NCBI GenBank assembly: GCA_051251645.1 | Contig: JBPOEY010000002.1 | Span: forward strand, 310,001-374,000 | From: Litorimonas sp051251645 | Lineage (GTDB): Bacteria > Pseudomonadota > Alphaproteobacteria > Caulobacterales > Maricaulaceae | Length of the DNA stretch: 64,000 nucleotides | Direction: 5' to 3' | Shown: in pieces, positions 26,423-34,321 of the stretch | How positions within the stretch are numbered: the stretch's first letter is position 1 | How the letters are laid out: the number at the start of each line of letters is the position of its first letter | Notes under the pieces: generated by a model | The model's database searches: none | What the model saw: only the letters and a program-made list of their open reading frames with translations | Told to the model about the DNA's origin: nothing | Made by a program: the position numbers and the translations under genes

Positions 26423-28495
26423 ATGAAAACACTCCTTACGCTGGCCGGTTTTGTATCCACTATGGCGATTGCAACGTCGCCTGCCTTGGCTGCGCCCATG
26501 GAAATCGAAGATGTCACGAAAATTCAGAACGCGGGAAATTTAACGGTCGCTCCGGACGGTGAAACGATTGCCTATACGATTTCAAAAATGCCAGACCTTC
26601 ATGCCGGGGATGAAGATGGCACCGCCAACAGCCAGTTGTTTGTGCTGCGCCCTGACGCAAATCCGGTTTTGTTTACGACAGCAAAAGGCAGCGTTGGGGG
26701 ACTACGATTCAGTCCAAATGGCGACACAATTTATTTCCTGACGCGTCGTGGGGAAGACAAAGTCAATGGCCTATTCGAGATCTCCTTAAGCGGCGGTGAG
26801 GCGAAAAAAGTTCTCCAACATGAAACAAGCATAGGCGATTATGCGATCACCCCAGATGGTGAGACTGTTTATTTCGTCAGCACGGAAAAAGGGGAAGACA
26901 GAACTAAACTCATCGAAAAAGGTTTCGATGCCTATGCCTATGAAGAGGGTTTGGATCGGGCCGCGGTTTGGTCAGCAGACCTAACAATCGACACGGCAAA
27001 AGCTGAAATATTCTTCGACGACAAGCACGTCACGAGCTTGGAGTTATCACCCAATGGCCAATTATTAGTTGTCGCAGCTGTACCAACGGCATTGGTCGAC
27101 GATGTCTTGATGAAGAGCCGACTTCACGTTCTTGATGCGGCGACGGGAGACCTAAAGGTCGAAGTCGAGACACCCGGAAAACTTGGAAGTTACGTGATTT
27201 CACCAAATAATGATCGGATCGCTTTTCAAGCTGGCACGGATATTGGTGACACATCCGATGGCGTATTGATGGTCGCAAACCTGAGCGATGGTCGCTTTAA
27301 GCAACTTACAGCTGACGCACCACAGCACGTCGTTGACGTCGAATGGCTTGATAACGACTCGATCCTCACTGTCGCTCATCGCGGTGTTGAGAGCATGGTA
27401 GTTTCCTACGATCTGTTGGGCAATGAAGAACGCACCTATTCAACACCCAACGATATTGTTGTCCGCAACATTGAGGTCGGTGACCAAGGCAAGCTTTTCT
27501 TCACGGCTGATAGCCCCGCGCATCCTCGCGAGGTCTTTGCAACCAAGGCCAGGGGCATAGACAAACTCACAAATAACAACGCTTGGCTTGAGGATGTAAC
27601 GCTCGCAGCCCAGACGACATTTAACTACACCGCGCGTGACGGTCGCGAAATTGAGGGTCTTTTAATTACGCCAAACGGTGAGAAACCCGATGCTGGTTGG
27701 CCACTGATCTTGACCGTACACGGGGGCCCAGAAGCCCATTATTCAGATGGCTGGCTGACAGCTTACTCGCTCGCCGGGCAATTTGGGGCCGGAGATGGGT
27801 ACGCTGTTTTCTATCCAAATTATCGTGGCTCAACAGGTCGCGGTGTTGCCTTCGCGAAAGAGCATCAAAACGATTATGCTGGAAAGGAATTTAATGACCT
27901 CGTCGATGGGGTGAAAGCCCTCGTCGAAGCGGGCCTTGTCGATGAAGATCGTGTCGGCATCACCGGGGGCTCTTATGGCGGTTATGCGTCCATGTGGGGC
28001 GCGACAGCACAGAGTGAGCATTTCGCCGCGTCAGTGGCGTTTGTCGGCATCTCCAACCAAGTGTCAAAATTCGGCACAAGCGATATTCCCAACGAGATGC
28101 ACTTGGTACACTCACTAAAATGGCCCTGGGAGAATAATTGGATGAACCTGCTCGAGCGTTCACCGATTTTCCACGCGGGTAAATCAACGACACCAACCCT
28201 CATTATGCATGGTGAGCGCGATACCCGCGTGCACCCAAGTCAATCCATGGAGTTATATCGCTCTATGAAAGTACGAACGGACACACCCGTGCGGCTCGTG
28301 CTATATCCGAATGAGGGGCACGGCAATCGTAAGGCTGCGTCACGCCTTGATTATTCGTATCGCTTAATGCGTTGGATGGACACTTATCTCGCTCTGGATT
28401 CCAATCGGAACGACCCGATGCCAGAATTCGACCTCAATATCGCAAAGAAACTGGGTTGGGATAAAGAAAAAGATGAGAAGGATTCTCAGAAGTAA
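26423..28495 (+). CDS. Exported S9-family peptidase (acylaminoacyl-peptidase/DPP-like)
   Basis: A 690-residue serine peptidase with a signal peptide ending ALAA. The N-terminal beta-propeller uses repeated S/T-PDGE motifs; the catalytic domain has GGSYGGY with S517, D600 (GERDTRVH) and H633 (EGHGNR). It probably releases dipeptides or acyl amino acids from oligopeptides in the periplasm. It is 135 nt downstream of the previous S9 gene and ends at a strong palindromic terminator. The two proteins have the same order of domains but different sequences, so they are not a recent duplication. Confidence 0.92.
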   Translation: MKTLLTLAGFVSTMAIATSPALAAPMEIEDVTKIQNAGNLTVAPDGETIAYTISKMPDLHAGDEDGTANSQLFVLRPDANPVLFTTAKGSVGGLRFSPNGDTIYFLTRRGEDKVNGLFEISLSGGEAKKVLQHETSIGDYAITPDGETVYFVSTEKGEDRTKLIEKGFDAYAYEEGLDRAAVWSADLTIDTAKAEIFFDDKHVTSLELSPNGQLLVVAAVPTALVDDVLMKSRLHVLDAATGDLKVEVETPGKLGSYVISPNNDRIAFQAGTDIGDTSDGVLMVANLSDGRFKQLTADAPQHVVDVEWLDNDSILTVAHRGVESMVVSYDLLGNEERTYSTPNDIVVRNIEVGDQGKLFFTADSPAHPREVFATKARGIDKLTNNNAWLEDVTLAAQTTFNYTARDGREIEGLLITPNGEKPDAGWPLILTVHGGPEAHYSDGWLTAYSLAGQFGAGDGYAVFYPNYRGSTGRGVAFAKEHQNDYAGKEFNDLVDGVKALVEAGLVDEDRVGITGGSYGGYASMWGATAQSEHFAASVAFVGISNQVSKFGTSDIPNEMHLVHSLKWPWENNWMNLLERSPIFHAGKSTTPTLIMHGERDTRVHPSQSMELYRSMKVRTDTPVRLVLYPNEGHGNRKAASRLDYSYRLMRWMDTYLALDSNRNDPMPEFDLNIAKKLGWDKEKDEKDSQK

Positions 28496-28577
28496 CTTTG
28501 GTCCTTAAGGGCGCTACACGGTTACGGTTTCCTAACATCATCAGCACGGCTCAATCGCGAGCTCTGCAAAAGATAGT

Positions 28578-28599
28578 ATAAAAGCCAATTGGCTTTTAT
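28578..28599 (+). terminator. Palindromic terminator after the second S9 gene
   Basis: ATAAAAGCC and its complement flank AATT, giving a perfect 22-bp palindrome with an A tract before and a T tract after the GC part. It lies 82 nt after the S9 stop and could act in both directions. Confidence 0.7.
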
Positions 28600-28693
28600 G
28601 TACGCCTCCAATTTTGACGTCTGGTTAAAATATCTGCTTATAATTTTGTTTGGTCAGGCAGCATGCCATTTATGATATTGGCTTAGTATGCAT

Positions 28694-28723
28694 ATAAAAA
28701 AGCCGCCCAATTCAGGCGGCTTT
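28694..28723 (-). terminator. Rho-independent terminator of the acidic membrane protein gene
   Basis: AAAGCCGCC and GGCGGCTTT form a 9-bp stem with a 7-nt loop, and on the minus strand a run of six T follows. It lies 30 nt after the stop of the gene at 28753. Confidence 0.88.
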
Positions 28724-28752
28724 CAGCATTATAGAGGTCACAAGAAGTTAGA

Positions 28753-29136
28753 CTATTTATTTGGTTGGTCGGCAGGATCATCTTCATCCGGACGGTCAAC
28801 ATCAATCGTTGGCATTTTGATGGTTTCTTTTGTCGTTCCAGCATCAACACCAACAGGAACTTCGACTTCAATTGTCTTGGTTTCAACACCAACAGTTGGC
28901 ATATCGACTTCCACGTCTCGTGAACCAATACTAACGTCAGCAACGTCAACATCAAATTCCGGCAACTGTCCATCTGTGACTTGAACGTCTACGTTGGGAA
29001 GACGAGCTTCTTTCGTCTGGTCTAGATCAACAAGATACAGGCCTGCGACCAAGACGGCGGCGATCGCCACAGCACCAATCACAATCGTCGTGACCTTGAG
29101 GCCACTCTTATCACTGGAATCGTTTAAATTTGTCAT
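28753..29136 (-). CDS. Single-pass membrane protein with acidic valine/aspartate-rich repeats
   Basis: A 127-residue protein with one transmembrane helix (about 15-36) and a periplasmic tail built of loose repeats such as PNVDVQV, PEFDVDV, RDVEVDMP and KTIEVEVP, ending in an acidic Asp/Glu-rich stretch. I do not recognise a family. The start has GGAG 10 nt upstream and there is its own terminator, so it is a real monocistronic gene. A GGAAC-N16-TGTT promoter about 55 nt upstream of the start places it in the EcfG general stress regulon. It may be an envelope protein induced under stress. Confidence 0.7.
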   Translation of the reverse strand: MTNLNDSSDKSGLKVTTIVIGAVAIAAVLVAGLYLVDLDQTKEARLPNVDVQVTDGQLPEFDVDVADVSIGSRDVEVDMPTVGVETKTIEVEVPVGVDAGTTKETIKMPTIDVDRPDEDDPADQPNK

Positions 29137-29190
29137 TGCTTCATACTCCGTTGTCTTTTCATGGCGATTTCGCCAATGTTCTTCTCAAAT

Positions 29191-29215
29191 AACATCAATG
29201 CGAGGGTTTTGTTCC
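29191..29215 (-). promoter_or_regulatory. EcfG-type promoter for the acidic membrane protein
   Basis: On the minus strand GGAAC, a 16-nt spacer and TGTT match the alphaproteobacterial EcfG consensus GGAAC-N16/17-CGTT except for the first base of the -10 box. The promoter lies about 55 nt upstream of the start at 29136. Confidence 0.6.
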
Positions 29216-29399
29216 CAAACCAGTAAAAAAAGTTTTGCACCTTTGATTTCTCAGGATGCAACCAAGATAACTGACGAGGGAAGTTCACCGTCATAGGACA
29301 TTAATGTAAACCCCGTACCTTTATCACGAGCTAACGTTATCGTCTCGCTTAGAGTTCAGCCGTAAACCTTGGAGATCATTTGTCTATACGGAAATCTTA

Positions 29400-29424
29400 G
29401 GAACATTTTACCATCTCCTACGTA
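29400..29424 (+). promoter_or_regulatory. EcfG-type promoter for the response regulator gene
   Basis: GGAAC (29400-29404), a 16-nt spacer and CGTA (29421-29424). The -10 box ends only 11 nt before the ATG at 29436, so the transcript would have a very short leader or translation begins at the second ATG (29445). Confidence 0.7.
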
Positions 29425-29435
29425 TATCAAGGGCT

Positions 29436-29801
29436 ATGACGGACATGAAAGACAAAAACACGATTCTTATCGTCGAGGACGATCCATTCATTGCGATGGA
29501 TCTCGAGGATACATTTGATGCCAGAGGGTTTAAGGTTCTTGGCCCCGTCGCAGATGTCGACTCTGGCCTTAAAGTGTTAAGAGAAACGTCCCCAGACATT
29601 GCGATGCTCGATTTTAATCTCGGCCGTGAAACCAGTATCGAACTCGCCCGTGCGCTGGAGAAAGAGAGCATTCCCTATCTTTTCCTATCAGGGCAAGTCG
29701 AGACTGTCATCACCGATAATAACCTCCCGGTACAACCGATCATCGCTAAGCCCTATATACCAGAGCAGCTCATTAAAATCGTCGAAAACATGATCGCTTA
29801 G
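29436..29801 (+). CDS. Single-domain response regulator
   Basis: A 121-residue stand-alone receiver domain with the acidic pocket E14-D15-D16, phosphorylation site D59 (MLDFNLG) and a conserved lysine in AKPY. The PYLFLSG segment resembles the PFxFATG motif of the FAT-GUY single-domain regulators (SdrG/MrrA type), which are phosphate hubs in the general stress response. It has no output domain, so it would relay or drain phosphate between HisKA_2 kinases and PhyR. The EcfG-type promoter just upstream supports membership. A second possible start is ATG at 29445. Confidence 0.85.
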   Translation: MTDMKDKNTILIVEDDPFIAMDLEDTFDARGFKVLGPVADVDSGLKVLRETSPDIAMLDFNLGRETSIELARALEKESIPYLFLSGQVETVITDNNLPVQPIIAKPYIPEQLIKIVENMIA

Positions 29802-29970
29802 AGCTGCTAAAAGAGTCAATGTTTAGCGCTAGTAACATAAAAAAGCGTAACCTTGACGCACGCAGGCAGCGGGGAAGGCCGGGATCCTACGATGCGCCAA
29901 GGCCATCAGAGACTGATGGATTAAAGCATTACGCCTAGGCTCAGCCAAGGGCATTAACATGGGTTAAGCC

Positions 29971-31053
29971 TCAACCATCCGCACACAGTCGATTAGGGTT
30001 AGCCGTAACGCTGTATGATAGGCCCTTTGCGTCAAGATTATATTGGGCCTTACCCTGCAGATCCATCGGAACAATCCGCGTTAGAACTTGACTGCCGAAG
30101 CCTTCTCCAAGTTCGCCAGACAAGCCTTCTTCTAGGGTTTCATCCCAATCCAACTTTATCTCATCACCCGTTTGCCATGTGACCCTCAACGTTCCCTCTC
30201 GTGGGCCAAGGGCGCCGTGTTTTACAGCATTTGTCGCGAGCTCGCTCAACATCAACGTCAGAATAAACGCCCCACGAGGCGACACCGCAAAATCATCGCT
30301 ATCTTGTATTGCGATACGGCTCTCATTGGCCGGATTCATAAACGGCTCTAATGTTGTCTTGACCAAGTAGCTCATCGGTACGCTGGCCCATTGATTTGCG
30401 GCCAGAAGAGACTGTGTTTGGCCCAACGCAGTAATCTTCTCGCGCAATCGGCGCACTAGCTTATCTTTATCTTCTTCGTTGCGGCCGAGCATCGAAATCA
30501 AGGCTGAGACGTGCGCATACATATTGCCCATACGGTGGCGTAATTCCTCATTGATCACGGAGAGGTCCTCAACCAACTGAGATTGCTGCATCACTTCGAC
30601 TTCGGTCATCACGCTCGCTGCAAGATCCTTCAGCATTTGCCGATCTTCGTCGGAGAAATCATGCCGAGGTTTGCCATCAATGACACATAACGTGCCAAGG
30701 GCCTGTCCGTCTTTCGTGATTAATGGAGCGCCGGCGTAAAAGCGAATAAAAGGCCCGTCATTTACAAGTGGGTTATCTACAAATCGCGCATCCATGGTCG
30801 CATCTGGAACAACCATAACATCTTTTTGAAGAATCGCATGGCTACAAAAAGCAATGCCGCGGTCTGTCTCACAGAGATCCGTCCCTTGCTTTGATTTAAA
30901 CCACTGACGATTTTCATCAACGAGCGAAATCAGAGCTACGTCCACGCCGAGCGCACTGGCGGCCAAGCGAGTCAAGCGATCAAAACGTTCTTCAGGTGGG
31001 CTATCTAGAAGCTTCGTCGCCCATAAAGCGCTCAGGCGTTCATTTTCTAACAT
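29971..31053 (-). CDS. GAF-domain HisKA_2 sensor histidine kinase
   Basis: A 360-residue soluble kinase. Residues about 20-155 form a GAF domain with a typical FCSHAI segment; residues 165-240 form a HisKA_2 dimerisation domain with H173 in ELRHRMGN; residues about 250-350 form an ATPase domain with an N box (LSELATNAVKHG). There is no transmembrane segment, so it senses a cytosolic or soluble signal. HisKA_2 kinases phosphorylate PhyR or single-domain regulators, which fits this locus. It is convergent with the response regulator gene. Confidence 0.87.
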   Translation of the reverse strand: MLENERLSALWATKLLDSPPEERFDRLTRLAASALGVDVALISLVDENRQWFKSKQGTDLCETDRGIAFCSHAILQKDVMVVPDATMDARFVDNPLVNDGPFIRFYAGAPLITKDGQALGTLCVIDGKPRHDFSDEDRQMLKDLAASVMTEVEVMQQSQLVEDLSVINEELRHRMGNMYAHVSALISMLGRNEEDKDKLVRRLREKITALGQTQSLLAANQWASVPMSYLVKTTLEPFMNPANESRIAIQDSDDFAVSPRGAFILTLMLSELATNAVKHGALGPREGTLRVTWQTGDEIKLDWDETLEEGLSGELGEGFGSQVLTRIVPMDLQGKAQYNLDAKGLSYSVTANPNRLCADG

Positions 31054-31319
31054 TATGCGTCCTTAATCGGTTGAACCGACAAGGCCTTCCCACACCCCAG
31101 TAGCCTCACAGAGAGAAAGGCACAATATGCCGGTCCATATCTGTTGCCTTTAGCCTTAACGTGTCGAGATCTCTCGTGAACAATGTTGACACACTTACAA
31201 AATTTAGGGCGAACAATTCAGGGGGCGCCCTGTCAAACATCGCGTCCGACGACGAAGATTGGAACTTTATGCTCTACCAAATGTATTGTTAGTAAGTTCA
31301 ATTCGAGAGGCTATTAACC

Positions 31320-31781
31320 ATGATGAAATTGTTATTACCCGCCGCAATTTGTAGCGTTGTCATCATCGGCTCCGCCACGTCCATCACGGCACGCACTTCT
31401 CTCCCAAGCACGTTCACAACAAGCACTCAGAGTTTCTCTGAAACAGTTGAAGAAAAGTTTGATGACCTTGAAGCATGCCAGACGAATGAAATTGCCGTAT
31501 ATTTTCACGAGACCTATGTGACCTATCATTCTGCACAAGTCATCAATGATGCGATGCAGCTAGTGGCGGAGTGCGACGTCAATGAGGTTAACGTCACCCT
31601 GTTAGACACACCGTCGCAAAAGCGGCCTGTTCCAACTATACGTGCAGAACTGGATGCCTTCGGCCAAGCCCATAATCTTGCCGACTTTATCAGATACGAC
31701 ATAGCCGAAACTGACCACACAACAGAAACATTGAACGGATTAGCCGCAACAATTCAGTTCGTTGTAGACACAGACGGGTAA
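31320..31781 (+). CDS. Small exported protein with degenerate OmpA-like fold
   Basis: A 153-residue protein with a signal peptide ending about residue 25 (SITA). The segment from about 59, IAVYFHETYVTYHSAQVI, followed by a helix and the strand VNVTLLDT, resembles the beginning of an OmpA/MotB C-terminal domain (yFd...l...a...l). The peptidoglycan-binding residues are not convincingly present. Two cysteines (C53 and C89) could form a disulfide. It lies 19 nt before the Crp-family gene in the same direction. Function unknown. Confidence 0.55.
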   Translation: MMKLLLPAAICSVVIIGSATSITARTSLPSTFTTSTQSFSETVEEKFDDLEACQTNEIAVYFHETYVTYHSAQVINDAMQLVAECDVNEVNVTLLDTPSQKRPVPTIRAELDAFGQAHNLADFIRYDIAETDHTTETLNGLAATIQFVVDTDG

Positions 31782-31800
31782 ATCGACGACTCAGTGATGC

Positions 31801-32517
31801 ATGGATAACTTTCTACGTCGGATCACCCAATATGTAGAAGTTGATAGCCAATATTTTGATGATCTTGGCCGCTTACCCCACCGCATTGAGACCCGCGATG
31901 CGGGACAAGAAATTGTCACTGAGGGCGAGAGCATTGATTTCGTTTTTGTTATTGAAGAAGGCTGGGCCATCCGTTTTCGCATGCTGGAAGATGGTCGACG
32001 CCAAATTCTAAACTTCATGTTGCCGGGTGACTGCTTCGATCTCATGTCACTTAACAAAGCCCGTTCTGACCATAGTGTGCTTGCGGCGACACCTGTCAGT
32101 CTACGCCGTATTAAGTCAGACCTTTTCTTAAAAACTGTCTCGCAGAATCCTAGTTTGGCAACGTCTTTTTGGTGGGCCGCCATTCAAGAAGAAGCGATTT
32201 TGCGGGAACAAATTATACGCGTCGGGCGAAGATCTGCGAAAGAGCGACTCGGGCATCTTATTCTAGAGCTTAATCGCCGCGTGGCGGCCGTAACTGGACA
32301 ATTAGATGATCACCTTTTGATGCCGGTTCCTCAATCCATACTCGCGGATGCGCTTGGCTTGTCGGTCGTGCACATATCAAGATCGCTGACACGACTCAAA
32401 TCAGAAGGTTTGATTCAAGTCACAAAAAGCGGGTTCGATATTTTAGATCGAGAGGCTTTGGCGGAGATGTGCGACTTTGATAGTCGCTATCTCCACCTTG
32501 ATAAGCTTAAAATCTAG
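31801..32517 (+). CDS. Crp/Fnr-family transcription regulator
   Basis: A 238-residue regulator with an N-terminal cyclic-nucleotide-binding-type barrel (about 20-130), a long dimerisation helix and a C-terminal winged helix (about 165-225) with the recognition helix SVVHISRSLTRLKSEG. The cysteines needed for an Fnr iron-sulfur cluster are absent and the cAMP-binding motif is poor, so its ligand is unknown. Similar proteins flank phyR in several alphaproteobacteria. The stop codon overlaps the convergent phyR stop (CTAG shared). Confidence 0.88.
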   Translation: MDNFLRRITQYVEVDSQYFDDLGRLPHRIETRDAGQEIVTEGESIDFVFVIEEGWAIRFRMLEDGRRQILNFMLPGDCFDLMSLNKARSDHSVLAATPVSLRRIKSDLFLKTVSQNPSLATSFWWAAIQEEAILREQIIRVGRRSAKERLGHLILELNRRVAAVTGQLDDHLLMPVPQSILADALGLSVVHISRSLTRLKSEGLIQVTKSGFDILDREALAEMCDFDSRYLHLDKLKI

Positions 32518-33287
32518 GCGCTGTGAAAAAATAACGCCTGGCTAATGGCGGCTTTAACATTCTCAGGCCGAAACGGCTTGCTGATGAGGTAAGCTGGTTC
32601 AGGTTTATCACCCGTCAGCAGACGCTCTGGAAACGCAGTGATAAAAATTACCGGAACATCATAATCTGCCAGAATGTCGGCGACAGCATCAATCCCTGAG
32701 CTCCCGTCAGCTAACTGAACATCGGCCAAAACGATCCCAGGCCTTTTGGCAGTCGCGGCTTTCACGGCTTCAGATCGGGTCGCGACGACATTATCGACAG
32801 TATGACCAAGATCCTGGACTAAACCCTCAATATCTGCGGCAATGATCGGTTCGTCTTCAATAATCAGTACGTTCGTGCGTAATTCTTTTTCAATGTCACG
32901 CTCAGCGTCCGCCAGAAGCGCCATCGCGTCTTCAGGGCTAACGTTCATCACTGTCGCAATTTCAGCGTCTGACAGACCCTCAAGAGAGCTCAGCAGAAAA
33001 GCTTGGCGCGATCGGGGGGCAAGACGACGCACACGTTCAGACGCCGTTGCGCCATCTTCAAGCGGAGTATGCTCTAACTTCGCGCCTGTCGTGTTCCAGA
33101 TTCCCAAAAACATTTGAAACAAAGCGAGCTTAGGAGAGACATCATCTGACAGGGCAGTGTCTCCAGCAACAAGCGCCTCGAGGGCGTTGCGCACATATGT
33201 GTCACCTGCCGTTTGGCTGCCGGTCAAGGCGCGCGAAAAGCGCCGAAGGTAGGGAAGGTGTGGGGCAAACTTTTCGACGAGGCTCAT
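32514..33287 (-). CDS. phyR: PhyR general stress response anti-anti-sigma regulator
   Basis: A 257-residue protein with an N-terminal sigma-like domain (about 5-130) lacking promoter-binding function and a C-terminal receiver domain (138-257) with D189 (VLADVQLADG), FITAFPE and K237. Phosphorylated PhyR binds NepR and frees EcfG. AAGGA lies upstream of the start. It is divergent from nepR-ecfG, sharing a promoter region with two overlapping EcfG-type promoters. It ends in overlap with the Crp-type gene. Confidence 0.96.
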   Translation of the reverse strand: MSLVEKFAPHLPYLRRFSRALTGSQTAGDTYVRNALEALVAGDTALSDDVSPKLALFQMFLGIWNTTGAKLEHTPLEDGATASERVRRLAPRSRQAFLLSSLEGLSDAEIATVMNVSPEDAMALLADAERDIEKELRTNVLIIEDEPIIAADIEGLVQDLGHTVDNVVATRSEAVKAATAKRPGIVLADVQLADGSSGIDAVADILADYDVPVIFITAFPERLLTGDKPEPAYLISKPFRPENVKAAISQALFFHSA

Positions 33288-33369
33288 CTGAGTTCCTTAT
33301 AAGATCGTTCAGGACCCTTAAACGGATTTCACCGTATCAAGCCCCTGATATTTTTATGCTTACAGCCCT

Positions 33370-33395
33370 AACGATCTCGGAACCATTTTGGTTCC
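33370..33395 (-). promoter_or_regulatory. EcfG-type promoter of phyR (overlaps nepR promoter)
   Basis: Read on the minus strand: GGAAC (complement of 33391-33395), a 17-nt spacer and CGTT (complement of 33370-33373). This is a full match to the EcfG consensus. It drives phyR, whose start codon lies about 80 nt downstream. Confidence 0.8.
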
Positions 33396-33403
33396 ATAGC
33401 GTA
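33379..33403 (+). promoter_or_regulatory. EcfG-type promoter of nepR-ecfG
   Basis: GGAAC (33379-33383), a 16-nt spacer and CGTA (33400-33403). Its -35 box is one arm of the dyad GGAACC-N5-GGTTCC; the other arm is the -35 of the phyR promoter, so the two promoters are interleaved. The nepR ATG lies 36 nt after the -10 box. Confidence 0.8.
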
Positions 33404-33438
33404 GAAATGAAATCAGGGGAAATTTGTAGGTCGTAATT

Positions 33439-33612
33439 ATGACAAAGAATCCAATACCATCGGAAGATCGGCTCGAAACATCCCCCGATCACTTTTCCAA
33501 TAAGCCATTGACCGAGAAGATCGGCAATAACCTTCAACAACTCTATAATGAAGTTGTCAACGAAGACATTCCAGATGACTTTCTGAGCTTGCTCGCAAAA
33601 GCTGATAAATAA
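33439..33612 (+). CDS. nepR: NepR anti-sigma factor
   Basis: A 57-residue protein, shorter than many ORF cutoffs. The central LTEKIGNNLQQLYNEVV followed by IPDDFLSLL matches the two-helix NepR core that clamps EcfG. It is the first gene of the nepR-ecfG operon, with 38 nt to ecfG, and lies directly downstream of an EcfG-type promoter, giving autoregulation. The position beside phyR and ecfG makes the assignment firm. Confidence 0.93.
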   Translation: MTKNPIPSEDRLETSPDHFSNKPLTEKIGNNLQQLYNEVVNEDIPDDFLSLLAKADK

Positions 33613-33650
33613 GACAACTGAAGCTCACCGCGCTTCAAGAAAGCTCAAAA

Positions 33651-34277
33651 ATGACCACTTCTGGTTCAACACAGTATGACCCTGACGATAAAACGCCTTG
33701 GCAACCCTTGGATGAAGACCTTTTCCGCGAGGAGCTTACGGCCCTAATTCCTCACCTAAGAGCCTTCTCGCGCTCACTTTGCGGCAATGCAACACTCGCG
33801 GATGATGTGGCTCAAGACGCGATGCTTAAGGCTTGGAAGGCTCGCAACAAATTCAAACCCGGATCAAACATGAAAGCATGGACCTTTACCATTCTGCGCA
33901 ATCAGTTTTACTCGATCAAGCGACGATCTTGGCGTGCAACGTCCCTCGATCAAGAAGTGGCGGAACAAACGATTGTTGCGCAATCCGATCAACAGAAATC
34001 TGTTGAACTCAACGACCTGCGTCGTGGTTTGAACAGTTTGAAAGATGACCAGAGAGAAGCCCTCATTTTGGTGGGTGCGTCCGGCTTATCTTATGAGGAA
34101 GCTGCGGAAATTTGTGACTGCGCGGTTGGTACAATTAAAAGTCGCGTCAGTCGCGCGCGCAAAGCGCTTGAAACAATCATGGACAATGCTTCGTTTGATA
34201 CGAAGGCAGACGGTGTTAGCGCCCTAGATGCCATGGCTGAAATTTTGGGCGAAGCCGATCTATTAGCCAAGAGATGA
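33651..34277 (+). CDS. ecfG: EcfG general stress response sigma factor
   Basis: A 208-residue ECF sigma factor. Region 2 spans about 33-95 (DDVAQDAMLKAWK, NMKAWTFTILRNQFYS) and region 4 about 125-180, with the helix-turn-helix SYEEAAEICDCAVGTIKSR. It directs transcription from GGAAC-N16/17-CGTT promoters when NepR is titrated by PhyR-P. It follows nepR by 38 nt and precedes the membrane kinase by 44 nt. The acidic N-terminal tail is slightly longer than in many EcfG proteins. Confidence 0.96.
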   Translation: MTTSGSTQYDPDDKTPWQPLDEDLFREELTALIPHLRAFSRSLCGNATLADDVAQDAMLKAWKARNKFKPGSNMKAWTFTILRNQFYSIKRRSWRATSLDQEVAEQTIVAQSDQQKSVELNDLRRGLNSLKDDQREALILVGASGLSYEEAAEICDCAVGTIKSRVSRARKALETIMDNASFDTKADGVSALDAMAEILGEADLLAKR

Positions 34278-34321
34278 TATTAGTCCGCCGATAATAATAA
34301 AGAAAGTTTGAGGAAATAAGA

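Noticed and set aside
29820..29960. Possible small RNA between the response regulator and the GAF kinase
   Set aside because: Only a weak 6-bp hairpin (CCATCA/TGATGG) and no promoter or terminator could be seen, so there is not enough to call a gene.
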